A stretch of DNA of 22,937 bases from a virus, in IMG/VR virus record IMGVR_UViG_3300049431_000004, positions 1-22,937 of that record, one strand, 5' to 3'. The position numbers and the translations under genes were made by a program. Positions 1 through 7,385 of the stretch are shown here, piece after piece; position 1 is the stretch's first letter, and each line of letters opens with the position of its first letter. The notes beneath the pieces are model-generated. The model was given only the letters and a program-made list of their open reading frames with translations. It did not search any database and was not told the DNA's origin.

Positions 1-1
1 G

Positions 2-1099
2 TCTATGAACTTACAGTGTGCTGGCAATGTGGGTATCGGTCTTCGTGTCAAGTCTATCCATTGGGGTGACTTCAAGGACTTGTACATCATCAACGCCACA
101 TCTGAAGGTTTGGCTACAGAGTGTTTTGTTACCGGAACTGAACTCGGCGAAGCTGCCGATGTGACAAAATGCACATTCGATAACATCGGTATCCGTATGC
201 TCGAAGTTTCTGATACAGCTAAAGGGTTTAGCTTTGATGGTGCAACCAATGCTAACACTTCGAACTGTACATTCAGAAATCTTGCAGTTTCTTGCAAGGG
301 AGCGCAGCTTGCTATTGATGTTCGCAACACTGACTCTAACCGCTTCTATGACACTGTTATCAACCAATCTAACGGCGGTACTGTTCAACCAATTGTGTTG
401 CGCGGTAGTACGGCGGAAGCTACCACTTCTCGTGGTAACATGTTCTTCGGTTTAGCATCCGGTGGTAGTTCTACCGGTATTCGTGGACTGAAATCTGAAG
501 GCACTGATACCGCTGGCGTGACAGCTCCAGCAATGAACAATGTGGTTTACGGATACTCCATCGAAAACGGCGAACCAGCACCATTGATTGGTACAGGGTC
601 GGTGTTAGAATACTACCTAGCAGGTGGTGCTGCTGCTCTTGCTAGAAGGCCAGTTTTGGCTAACGCCACAACTACCACCGAAACTGTAATTGCAAGATGG
701 CAACTACCTGAAAACTCTATTGCTCAAAATGTCGCATATGAAATTACTGTAGCAGGTCAAGGAAGCGGTACAGCAACATTGATTTATCGTATTCGTGTAG
801 GTACGGCAGGAACGACGGCTGATGCAGTTGCTGGTACATTTGTCACTTCTGCTGCCGGTGTAGCAAACGCGCATAGTTGTGTAAACGCGATCTTATATGG
901 ATTAACGGCTGGTGCAACAGGCACTTGTACCGCATCTGGTATAGCCTCTCTTGCCGGTGCTGCTCGTACAATGGCTACTGCTGCATTCGCTGCTGCTACG
1001 GTGAACACCACTGCAAGATTGTTTGTATCCGTGACAGTTCAGCAATCAGCAGCACAGACTCATACAACTCGTATTGGTAGTTTGGTTAGATTGACATAA
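2..1099 (+). CDS. Tail fibre / tail spike protein, C-terminal part (5' partial)
   Basis: The frame is open to the left edge, so the ATG at 5 is probably internal and the gene starts upstream. About residues 1-200 are rich in Asn, Gly, Thr and short beta repeats (NCTFRNLAV, NRFYDTVIN), the look of a right-handed parallel beta-helix as in phage tail spikes. About residues 215-364 form an Ala/Thr/Gly/Val-rich beta domain ending RIGSLVRLT, typical of a receptor-binding tip. It would act outside the virion in host recognition. It ends in TAA, which overlaps the next ATG (TAATG). The class rests on composition and repeat style, not on a catalytic motif; depolymerase activity is not shown. Confidence 0.6.
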   Translation, partial: SMNLQCAGNVGIGLRVKSIHWGDFKDLYIINATSEGLATECFVTGTELGEAADVTKCTFDNIGIRMLEVSDTAKGFSFDGATNANTSNCTFRNLAVSCKGAQLAIDVRNTDSNRFYDTVINQSNGGTVQPIVLRGSTAEATTSRGNMFFGLASGGSSTGIRGLKSEGTDTAGVTAPAMNNVVYGYSIENGEPAPLIGTGSVLEYYLAGGAAALARRPVLANATTTTETVIARWQLPENSIAQNVAYEITVAGQGSGTATLIYRIRVGTAGTTADAVAGTFVTSAAGVANAHSCVNAILYGLTAGATGTCTASGIASLAGAARTMATAAFAAATVNTTARLFVSVTVQQSAAQTHTTRIGSLVRLT

Positions 1100-1302
1100 T
1101 GACCGACGAAGAGTTTTTCGAATGGTTCAAAGACCGAGTGGAATTGTTTGCTCCACTCGGTATCATGCACCCGAAATCTGAATGGGGAAAAATTGTCAAG
1201 ATCTGTCTGGTTGTCTGCAAAGAACTCTAGAAAGATTAGCATTCCTAGTAGCCCATCAAAAAAGTAAGAAAAGTGACTAAAAACTCAGACTGGTCTGTTT
1301 GA
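1099..1302 (+). CDS. Small hypothetical protein with four in-frame TAG codons
   Basis: The ATG at 1099 overlaps the TAA of the tail-fibre gene, suggesting translational coupling. The protein starts MTDEEFFEWFKDRVELFAPL. TAG occurs at codons 44, 47, 50 and 51 (1228, 1237, 1246, 1249), and the frame then stays open to TGA at 1300-1302. Read as Gln this gives a 67-residue protein with a Gln-rich, basic C-terminal tail. Under the standard code it would stop after 43 residues. The first 43 residues look like a real protein; the tail is less certain because four TAGs in eight codons could also mark a degenerate 3' end. No family recognised. Confidence 0.5.
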
Positions 1303-1327
1303 CCTTTACAGTCTTCGATGGTAAGAT
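1299..1327 (+). promoter_or_regulatory. Sigma70-like promoter upstream of the metal-dependent hydrolase
   Basis: TTGACC (1299-1304), a 17-base spacer and TAAGAT (1322-1327) with an upstream TGG (extended -10). The same layout occurs before the PRPP synthetase and the peptidase. It would allow early expression by host RNA polymerase. A late-type motif follows at once. Confidence 0.5.
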
Positions 1328-1335
1328 CATAAATA
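1328..1335 (+). promoter_or_regulatory. T4-type late promoter motif (CATAAATA)
   Basis: CATAAATA, one base from the T4 late consensus TATAAATA, lies 22 bases before the ATG at 1358. By T4 spacing transcription would start near 1341, leaving a short leader with an AGAGGA ribosome-binding site. Confidence 0.5.
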
Positions 1336-1357
1336 CATTACCCAAAGAGGATTTGTT

Positions 1358-2149
1358 ATGATCAGTAAAATTTTACCTCGCAAGATGAAGTTCGAATCCA
1401 AGGCAATCGACATGAATCGCTACTATGACAGCGATAGGTTCATGAGCATTTTCTGGAACACGCTGTCAATGAAGTTCCCGAAAGGCGAACAGTTCTTTGT
1501 CAAGTCCGTCCTACACTACAAGAATCGCATCAAAGATGCAAGCCCTGAACTCTATGCCGACCTCGATGGATTCATCCGTCAGGAAGCACAACACACGAAA
1601 GCACACATCGACTTCAACAATGCCCTGAAATCACATGGCTACCCGACTGAAGAAGTTGATGCACTGCTTGACAAATTCCTATTGCCAATTCTGAAAAAGT
1701 ATCCTCTGTTGGCACTGCACATCACTGCGATACTTGAGCACTACACATCGATTCTGGGTATCCAGCTGCTTGATGAATACTCGCACCGCGAAGCGATCCA
1801 AGGCGAAGCCCGTAAGATCTGGTTGCATCATGCAGTCGAGGAATTTGAACACCGGGCAGTGAGTTTTGATGTGCTCAGTAAGGTTGGTGGTAAGCACACT
1901 GAGCTGGCAAGACTTTTCTTGTTTGCTCCAGTCAGCATTGGATTTGCCGGTGCAGTAGCAGCGACATTCACCTACAACCTGAAAAAGCAGGGAATCAAGA
2001 AGGAAGAGCTGGCGAGTATCGTCAGGTTGATCGACTTACTGCTGAAGAACAAAGAGAAGGTAGCTGACTGGTACACGACCGGATTTCATCCAAGCCAGCA
2101 CTACAGCAAGCATGTTGAAGAAGTCAAGGTAGAGTTAGGGATTACCTAA
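1358..2149 (+). CDS. Predicted metal-dependent hydrolase (PF10118 / COG3687-like)
   Basis: A 263-residue protein resembling the bacterial 'predicted metal-dependent hydrolase' family, which looks like a ferritin-type helical bundle. Visible features: FPKGEQFF (40-47), EAQHTKAH (76-83), ILEHYTSI (125-132) and HAVEEFEHRAVSFDV (158-172), so E44, E76, H79, H83, E127, H128, E161 and H165 are candidate metal ligands. A hydrophobic stretch near 186-205 may contact a membrane. The ATG has an AGAGGA site. It is preceded by both a sigma70-like and a late-type promoter. It is not a standard T4 gene and was probably acquired from a bacterium as an auxiliary gene. The reaction is not known from sequence. 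The stop (TAA) overlaps the convergent gene end by 8 bases. Confidence 0.65.
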   Translation: MISKILPRKMKFESKAIDMNRYYDSDRFMSIFWNTLSMKFPKGEQFFVKSVLHYKNRIKDASPELYADLDGFIRQEAQHTKAHIDFNNALKSHGYPTEEVDALLDKFLLPILKKYPLLALHITAILEHYTSILGIQLLDEYSHREAIQGEARKIWLHHAVEEFEHRAVSFDVLSKVGGKHTELARLFLFAPVSIGFAGAVAATFTYNLKKQGIKKEELASIVRLIDLLLKNKEKVADWYTTGFHPSQHYSKHVEEVKVELGIT

Positions 2150-2621
2150 CTCGTACCCATCCTTTCAAACTAGCAAAGTAATATCCTTTCACGCAGAGTC
2201 GCAGGAATTGCCTTACTAGAAGGTTGTAAGAGCCTTCCTGTGACAGTGAAAAGAAAAACAGGTCAGCTGCTAGAAACCCGTCTATCACCTCACTTATCGG
2301 TTTCAAATTTCCGTCTACAACAACATTCCGACCGATGTTGGTCTGTCTTTGCTCGTTCAAGATGAAATCATGGACACATGCAGCAACCAACATGGCATTT
2401 TCTGTTGGGTGAAAAATTCCCCATGCCCATTTTGGCACCGTAGCAAAGTTTGTCAAGAATCCCTTTGGAATTATGAACACATAAGACACGCCACGGTAGC
2501 GTATGTAGTATGAAAACATCTGCTGTAACTCATAGATGCCAGCCCTTGGATCTACTAGCTTTGCGTTTATGACACTACTTCCTACATTCAACCTAATATA
2601 CCGCTTGAAAAACACTTTCAC
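2142..2621 (-). CDS. DUF1353 family protein
   Basis: A 159-residue protein with the family pattern: IPKGFLTNFATVPKWAW (about 51-67), then HPTENAMLVAACVHDFIL with the conserved His-Asp pair. DUF1353 proteins are common in phages and prophages; their function is not established. The GTG start at 2621 is chosen because a GGGGA site lies 5 bases upstream. It is the only minus-strand gene in the left half of the window and has its own candidate promoter (2656-2684). Its end overlaps that of the hydrolase gene, and no terminator separates them. Confidence 0.65.
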   Translation of the reverse strand: MKVFFKRYIRLNVGSSVINAKLVDPRAGIYELQQMFSYYIRYRGVSYVFIIPKGFLTNFATVPKWAWGIFHPTENAMLVAACVHDFILNEQRQTNIGRNVVVDGNLKPISEVIDGFLAADLFFFSLSQEGSYNLLVRQFLRLCVKGYYFASLKGWVRVR

Positions 2622-2630
2622 AAAAATCCC

Positions 2631-2637
2631 CTAAATA
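2631..2637 (+). promoter_or_regulatory. Late promoter motif CTAAATA, left arm of an inverted repeat
   Basis: CTAAATA lies 40 bases before the ATG at 2678. The 7-mer CCTAAAT (2630-2636) is exactly repeated in inverted form as ATTTAGG (2662-2668), which holds the likely ribosome-binding site of the downstream gene. Confidence 0.55.
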
Positions 2638-2655
2638 CCGAATAACCGTCACTTA

Positions 2656-2684
2656 TCATAGATTTAGGTATAACACAATGGCAA
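2656..2684 (-). promoter_or_regulatory. Sigma70-like promoter for the DUF1353 gene
   Basis: On the minus strand TTGCCA (2684-2679), a 17-base spacer and TATGAT (2661-2656), 5 of 6 matches in each box. A start near 2649 would give a leader of roughly 28 bases before the GTG at 2621. It overlaps the plus-strand late promoter region. Confidence 0.4.
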
Positions 2685-3253
2685 CATTTACTGACTTGAT
2701 TTTCAAAGGCCGCGACATCTCAGAAGCCATCAAGGATCAACTGGCAGCTCGTGCCGCTCACATTATCGAAAACTGCGATAAGGAAGCTGTTCTTGCTGAA
2801 GCTCGTATGATCCCTGATCGCCGTGAAGCAATCGTCGCATTCGCTACGCAGCACTACAACAAGACCCACGGTACCGATTTTCCTAAGCACGATGTGCATG
2901 CTCATCTGTATGGCGGAGAAGCGTCTGAATTTGCTGATCATGTTGAAAAGCATGCCTCACCAGAAATGCCCGATCACCTTGAAAAGAATTTCGGCCTGAC
3001 CAAAAATTCCTTCATGGAAGGTACTGATGCTGAACCGTTCTCGATTGCTGAAATGGAAGACGGTCCGGGTAACAACATCCCTGCACTCTCGAAAGAACAA
3101 GTCAAGCATATTCTGGCTACTTTCAAAGTGCGCGATCTCCCAGCTGACTATCACCTAGATGATGTCCTTCCTTCATATCTACAAAATGTGCAGTCAGTGA
3201 CACCAGCGCCAGAAACCGATACCGAAGATGAATATCAGAAGTGGTACAAGTAA
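2678..3253 (+). CDS. Putative prohead core/scaffold-associated protein (gp67 position)
   Basis: A 191-residue acidic protein beginning MATFTDLIFKGRDISEAIKD, then helical N-terminal and mixed C-terminal parts. It lies behind a late promoter and heads the run of genes leading to gp68-like, 21, 22 and 23, where T4 has 67 and 68. It is longer than T4 gp67 (80 residues), so homology is only inferred from position and the DLI-type N-terminus. A TAGG site about 9 bases before the ATG is the probable ribosome-binding site. It could instead be a minor virion protein. Confidence 0.45.
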   Translation: MATFTDLIFKGRDISEAIKDQLAARAAHIIENCDKEAVLAEARMIPDRREAIVAFATQHYNKTHGTDFPKHDVHAHLYGGEASEFADHVEKHASPEMPDHLEKNFGLTKNSFMEGTDAEPFSIAEMEDGPGNNIPALSKEQVKHILATFKVRDLPADYHLDDVLPSYLQNVQSVTPAPETDTEDEYQKWYK

Positions 3254-3254
3254 T

Positions 3255-3515
3255 ATGACTATCGAAGAGAATCAAGATTTCCATGCAGAGTCAGATACCT
3301 CCGCTGCTGAAATCTCAAAGCACCTTCACGATGCCATTAACCATCGCGAATCGCTTGACTTGACTTTTGCTACTGGCGACTTCGTTGCGATTGATCCACA
3401 TACTGCTCAGTACATCCTGAACAAAGAGATGGTACAGCAGATGATCGATTCTACAGATTCCCCAGAGAATTTTCAACTTTTCCTGAACCAACTGTTTGAT
3501 GGTGCCGGTCAGTGA
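3255..3515 (+). CDS. Small hypothetical head-cluster protein
   Basis: An 86-residue acidic protein, start MTIEENQDF, with GDFVAIDPHTAQYIL near the centre. Its ATG follows the previous TAA by one base, and its TGA overlaps the next GTG, so the three genes are probably translated as a coupled unit. An upstream ATG at 3228 lies inside the previous gene and is unlikely. Similar short proteins with a central 'VAID..TA' segment occur near T4-like core genes, but this recognition is weak. Confidence 0.5.
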   Translation: MTIEENQDFHAESDTSAAEISKHLHDAINHRESLDLTFATGDFVAIDPHTAQYILNKEMVQQMIDSTDSPENFQLFLNQLFDGAGQ

Positions 3516-3838
3516 AGATCAACCAATTTGCATATCCACATCAAGGTGAAGTGAGCTTGCTAGTCAATGCAATATCTTACACGAGCTAGACTACCGAATA
3601 CCTGACAAATTTCTAGTTTGTCGATATCTCGGAAATCACTTGGTCTGTTGGGTCTGTCGGTTACATTGAACTTCAATGGGTCAATACAGAAGAGACTGCG
3701 TTCGTACTTTCTGGCACTGGCAAGATCAACCTGAAGGCAATCCCACCAAAAGATTCTGACGGTGGTTTCAAAGTCAACTATGTCAACTTCTCAGAAAATG
3801 ATGCTGCTATGTTCTGCGTCAGAGGTAGCGTGAAATGA
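3512..3838 (+). CDS. Hypothetical beta-rich structural protein with two in-frame TAG codons
   Basis: GTG at 3512 overlaps the preceding TGA (GTGA), and the TGA at 3836-3838 overlaps the next ATG (ATGA), so the frame exactly fills the gap between coupled genes. TAG sits at codons 26 (3587) and 35 (3614); no TAA or TGA interrupts it. The 108-residue product has strong beta-strand character after residue 36 (ITWSVGSVGYIELQW, AFVLSGTGKINL), similar to small phage virion proteins. Under the standard code no gene would be called here. The role is inferred from location in the prohead cluster. Confidence 0.6.
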
Positions 3839-4224
3839 ATTCACTCGAAAAAATCAAATCCGAACTTTCTATCAGATTACAAGAAGCAATTATCGCTGCC
3901 AAGAAATCAGCAGCTCCGCCGCTTGCACCAGCTCCAAGCGGCGCTGGGTTTGATCCCAACCATATTGTGATTGGCCGCACTGGTCTTGTCAACCGCATCC
4001 GTGGTGGCAAGTTGCAGTGGAGACATCTGGTTTCCGAACAGCAGGGATTCAAGATCCTTGATGGCAGTCTTGTCAAGATGACTCCTCAAGAAATGCGCCA
4101 TCGCAGAATTGCAGCTCGCATCGGTGCCCGTAAACGATCAGCCGAAATCGCACAAATTACCCGTAGGCGTAACCTTTCTCTGGTCAAGAGAGATGTTCGC
4201 CTCAATGCCTACACAGGAGTTTAA
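3835..4224 (+). CDS. 68: Prohead core protein, gp68-like
   Basis: A 129-residue basic protein directly before the protease gene, the place of T4 gene 68. It has a helical N-terminus (MNSLEKIKSELSIRLQEAII), a Pro/Ala-rich linker (45-60 region) and a strongly basic C-terminal half with VKMTPQEMRHRRIAARIGAR followed by further Arg/Lys-rich helix, a pattern shared by gp68-type core proteins of distant T4 relatives. LQE near residues 15-17 fits the LxE cleavage rule of gp21. It should act in the core on which the shell assembles. Its ATG overlaps the upstream TGA. Confidence 0.6.
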   Translation: MNSLEKIKSELSIRLQEAIIAAKKSAAPPLAPAPSGAGFDPNHIVIGRTGLVNRIRGGKLQWRHLVSEQQGFKILDGSLVKMTPQEMRHRRIAARIGARKRSAEIAQITRRRNLSLVKRDVRLNAYTGV

Positions 4225-4227
4225 GAC

Positions 4228-4893
4228 ATGAGCAATATTCTGCTTGTGGAATCCAACTTTTCAAGCGTACAGAGCTTGAACGAAGATGTTGGTGGTCAAA
4301 AGAAATGGTTCATCAATGGCGTGTTTGCATAGCACTCCGTTGTCAACCGCAATCGTCGTATCTATCCGAAAGATGTGCTTAACGAATCCATCGGAAGCTA
4401 TGTCAACGAGTTCATGAACAATGGCCGTGCCGTTGGTGAACTCGAACACCCAACTACTGGTGCCAAGATCAACCTTGACCGCATTGCCTGTAAAATCGTC
4501 GGCTTGCACGAGGATGGTAACTCTTGGATGGGTCGTGCGCAGGTACTAGATACTCCATGCGGTAAGATCGCATAGGGTCTTCTGGAAGCAGGTATTCAGC
4601 TGGGCGTTTCTACCCGTGCTGACGGTCAGCTCAAGAACAACTCACAAGGCATTATGGAAGTCCAGCGTGGCTTGAAAATGTCTGCTATCGATATCGTAGC
4701 CAGCCCATCTGCACCTGATGCCTTTGTGCAAGGTCTGATGGAAGGTCATGATTTCGTATGGGATACCATGAATGAAGATGTTCAGTTCGTAGAACAGCTT
4801 CGCATCGATATCCAAAAAACAAGTTCGCGCAATCTTCAAGAAGCCAAGCTCGCTGCCTTCCAGAAGTTCATGCAGAACATTCGAACAAAGTAA
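4228..4893 (+). CDS. 21: Prohead maturation protease gp21, with two in-frame TAG codons
   Basis: A 221-residue serine protease that trims scaffold and capsid proteins inside the prohead. Markers: VVNRNRRIYP (38-47), GELEHP with catalytic H74, LGVSTRA with nucleophile S128, and PSAPDA near the end. T4 gp21 is 212 residues with His85 and Ser140 in the same motifs. TAG at codon 35 (4330) and codon 116 (4573) splits it into three pieces under the standard code. Codon 35 falls in GVFA-TAG-HSVVNRN, where T4 has GIFMQAEVVNRN as I recall it, so TAG replaces Gln. The ATG has an AGGAG site 8 bases upstream. It is not a pseudogene: catalytic residues and spacing are intact. Confidence 0.9.
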
Positions 4894-4895
4894 CA

Positions 4896-4902
4896 CTAAA
4901 TA
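4896..4902 (+). promoter_or_regulatory. Late promoter motif CTAAATA before the scaffold gene
   Basis: CTAAATA lies 29 bases before the ATG at 4932; by T4 spacing transcription would start near 4908. Confidence 0.55.
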
Positions 4903-4931
4903 AACCATATTGCAAGACTTTGGAGTCACAA

Positions 4932-6014
4932 ATGAATATCGACGCATTCCGCACCCTACTTGAAAACATGGCTTCTCGCCCTCTTGACAACCCGCAAGGT
5001 GATTTGGCTCCAGAAGCTGCTCCTGATATGTCAGGTGGTGCAGGTGGCATCGGTGCAGATCCTCACGCCCTTCGCACAGCTGACGACCTCGCTGCTGTTG
5101 ATCCACTACAGCCCGGCATCATCCCTGATGTACCCGGTGGCATCGGTCAAGATCCTAAGCGCCCTCTAGACAAGACTGTCGCTGAGGAAGAAGAAGAAGA
5201 CGGCGAGAAAGATGAAGACGATGGCACGATGGCTGAATCTTTCACCAAGCATATGCAAGAGCATGTGAAGTTTGAAATCAGCTTCAAAGATTCTGGCCTG
5301 CTTGAATCCCTCGAACTGGATGAAGACCTCGCTGCTAAAGCTGCCGACACTTTCCAGAAAGTCATTCAGGAAGCTGCCGACGCTCATGCTACCAAACTGA
5401 ACACGATTGCTGGTCAGGTCATGGAACAAGTCATCAAGGCAAAAGTCGAAGTGATGGAAGCTGCCGTTGACAAGTACATGGACACTGTTGTGACCGAATG
5501 GATGGAAGAAAACAAGATTGCGGTTGCTGCCGGTATTCGTACTGAAATCGCAGAATCCTTTATGGAAGAAATGAAGACTGTATTCGAGCGTCATTATGTT
5601 GAAATGCCAAAATCGAAGAAAGATCTTTATGAAGAAGCCATTAGCAAAGGCGAAGAAATCTTTGTCAAGCTGACTGAATCTGAAGTTGCCAAGGCTGAAT
5701 TGGCTGGCAAGTTGCAAGCCGCTGAAAAGCGTCTAGTTGTCGAATCAGTTGTTGCTGGCATGGTTGCAACTAAAGCTCATAAGGTTCGTGAACTTGCTGA
5801 GTCAATGGAGTTTGATGCTGGTATGGAATCCAAGCTTCGTGCAATTGCAGAAGAACTAAATGAAGAAGCAACAAAGACGGTTGAAAAACCAATCAGTTCA
5901 CCGATTACAGAAGATGTTTCTAGCATCGTTGCTGATCTCCAAGAAGACGCTCGTTTCCAGAAAGCTATTGATCCACAGGTAGCAAGTTACATGAGTTTCT
6001 TCAACCGTTTGTAA
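4932..6014 (+). CDS. 22: Prohead core scaffold protein gp22
   Basis: A 360-residue, very acidic, mostly helical protein between the protease and the major capsid gene, as in T4 (gp22, 269 residues). It has a Gly/Pro/Asp-rich N-terminal third, an acidic run (EEEEEDGEKDEDD, about 78-90) and a long coiled-coil-like region (about 100-320) rich in Glu, Ala and Lys. N-terminal LLE is a candidate gp21 cut site. The ATG at 4932 is preferred over the upstream TTG because GGAG lies 6 bases before it. It forms the internal core and is degraded on maturation. It contains no TAG codon. Confidence 0.8.
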   Translation: MNIDAFRTLLENMASRPLDNPQGDLAPEAAPDMSGGAGGIGADPHALRTADDLAAVDPLQPGIIPDVPGGIGQDPKRPLDKTVAEEEEEDGEKDEDDGTMAESFTKHMQEHVKFEISFKDSGLLESLELDEDLAAKAADTFQKVIQEAADAHATKLNTIAGQVMEQVIKAKVEVMEAAVDKYMDTVVTEWMEENKIAVAAGIRTEIAESFMEEMKTVFERHYVEMPKSKKDLYEEAISKGEEIFVKLTESEVAKAELAGKLQAAEKRLVVESVVAGMVATKAHKVRELAESMEFDAGMESKLRAIAEELNEEATKTVEKPISSPITEDVSSIVADLQEDARFQKAIDPQVASYMSFFNRL

Positions 6015-6028
6015 TTTTTTAGAAAACA

Positions 6029-6035
6029 CTAAATA
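6029..6035 (+). promoter_or_regulatory. Late promoter motif CTAAATA before the major capsid gene
   Basis: CTAAATA lies 60 bases before the ATG at 6096. By T4 spacing the transcript would begin near 6041, a few bases before a stem-loop. Confidence 0.6.
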
Positions 6036-6044
6036 ACATTATTA

Positions 6045-6062
6045 GAGAGTAGAAATACTCTC
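6045..6062 (+). promoter_or_regulatory. Stem-loop at the 5' end of the major capsid mRNA
   Basis: GAGAGTA (6045-6051), loop GAAA, TACTCTC (6056-6062): a perfect 7-bp stem closed by a GNRA tetraloop, starting about five bases into the predicted late transcript and ending 33 bases before the ATG. 5'-terminal stems of this kind are known to stabilise mRNA; that role is inferred here. Confidence 0.6.
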
Positions 6063-6095
6063 AAAACCAAATTCGATTTATATTAGGAGAAGACA

Positions 6096-7385
6096 ATGAG
6101 TCTCATCGAAAAGTGGAAAGAAGTTCTCGAACACGAGAGCATGCCGAAAATTGAAAGTGCTGAAAAGCGCAAGATCACAGCTCGCCTGTTGGAAAACTAC
6201 CAGATCGAATCAAACAAGGAACGCGGCATGTCCTTGAATGAAGATGCTGTTCCGACCAACTTGAATGCAAATGTCTCGAAGTATGACCCGATCCTGATCT
6301 CCTTGATCCGTCGTGCTATGCCGAACATGATTGCATACGATGTGTGTGGTGTACAGCCAATGACTGGCCCTACTGGTCTGATTTTCGCAATCCGTCCGAA
6401 GTATGCAGCTGGCGGCGCTATCACCAACGAAGCTTTCTACAACGAAGCTGACAGTGATTTCTCGGGTACAGGCACTCACGCAGGCACATCACCTGATGTT
6501 CTGAACGATGCAACTCCCGGTTCGTACACATACGGTACAGGTATGTCAACTGCTGCTGGTGAAGCTCTGGGTATCACTACTCCGTTCGCCGAAATGGGTC
6601 TGGAAATTGAACGCGTTTCTGTTGAAGCTAAAACTCGTGCGCTGAAGGCAACTTACAGCATCGAAATGGCTCAGGACATGAAGCAGATTCACGGTCTGGA
6701 TGCAGAAACCGAACTGGCTAACATTCTGACCTCAGAAGTTCTGGCTGAAATCAACCGCGAAGTTATCCGCACTATCTATGTGACCGCCAAGAAGGGTTCA
6801 CAGCAGATCGATCTGGCAAGCAACGCAACTGGTGGCGGTATCTACGATCTTGACACTGACTCGAATGGCCGTTGGTCAGCTGAGAAGTTCAAGGGTATGC
6901 TGTTCCAGATTGACCGTGAAGCAAACCGCATTGCCAAGGACACTCGTCGTGGTAAGGGCAATTTCATCATCTGTTCAGCTGATGTGGCTTCGGCTCTGTC
7001 GATGGCAGGTGTTCTGGATTACGCTCCGGCTCTGATGACTGAACTGCAAGTTGACGACACCGGTAATACCTTCGCTGGTATCCTGAATGGTCGCTACCGC
7101 GTGTTCATCGATCCGTACGCCACTGGCGATTACTGGGTTGTTGGTTACAAGGGCGCGAATGGCTACGATGCTGGTATCTACTACGCTCCGTATGTTCCTG
7201 TCCAGATGCTGCGTGCAGTTTCCGATGACAGCTTCCAGCCGAAGATTGGCCTGAAGACTCGTTACGGCATGGTTGCTAACCCGTTCGCTGAAGGTCTGGT
7301 GAAGGGCAATGGCGCGATGACTGCTCGTGCAAACAATTATTTCAGGCTTACTAAGGTAACTTCGTTGGCCGGTGCAGCTACCTAA
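6096..7385 (+). CDS. 23: Major capsid protein gp23
   Basis: A 429-residue HK97-fold major capsid protein of the T4 family. The signature LISLIRRAMPNMIAYDVCGV and QPMTGPTGLIFAIRPKY (about 66-102) is very characteristic. The N-terminal about 49 residues form a charged delta-like domain; SLNE at 46-49 fits the gp21 rule (LxE) and would release mature protein starting DAVPTN. The C-terminus (KIGLKTRYGMVANPFAEG) is also typical. The ATG has GGAG 7 bases upstream. It ends in TAA immediately followed by TAG, and a rho-independent terminator follows. No TAG inside. Confidence 0.97.
   Translation: MSLIEKWKEVLEHESMPKIESAEKRKITARLLENYQIESNKERGMSLNEDAVPTNLNANVSKYDPILISLIRRAMPNMIAYDVCGVQPMTGPTGLIFAIRPKYAAGGAITNEAFYNEADSDFSGTGTHAGTSPDVLNDATPGSYTYGTGMSTAAGEALGITTPFAEMGLEIERVSVEAKTRALKATYSIEMAQDMKQIHGLDAETELANILTSEVLAEINREVIRTIYVTAKKGSQQIDLASNATGGGIYDLDTDSNGRWSAEKFKGMLFQIDREANRIAKDTRRGKGNFIICSADVASALSMAGVLDYAPALMTELQVDDTGNTFAGILNGRYRVFIDPYATGDYWVVGYKGANGYDAGIYYAPYVPVQMLRAVSDDSFQPKIGLKTRYGMVANPFAEGLVKGNGAMTARANNYFRLTKVTSLAGAAT

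Noticed and set aside
1387-1402. tRNA-like GTTCGAATCC string
   Set aside because: It lies inside the hydrolase coding frame and I could not fold a cloverleaf around it. No tRNA, including a CUA suppressor, was found in the window.
4228-4893. Pseudogenisation of the protease and other interrupted genes by nonsense mutations
   Set aside because: Only TAG interrupts; frames, catalytic residues and operon overlaps are intact in eight unrelated genes, and no TAA, TGA or frameshift accompanies them.
4642-5106. Long antisense open frames opposite the head and replication genes
   Set aside because: They mirror the codon pattern of the real genes, show no recognisable motifs, and lack ribosome-binding sites and operon fit.
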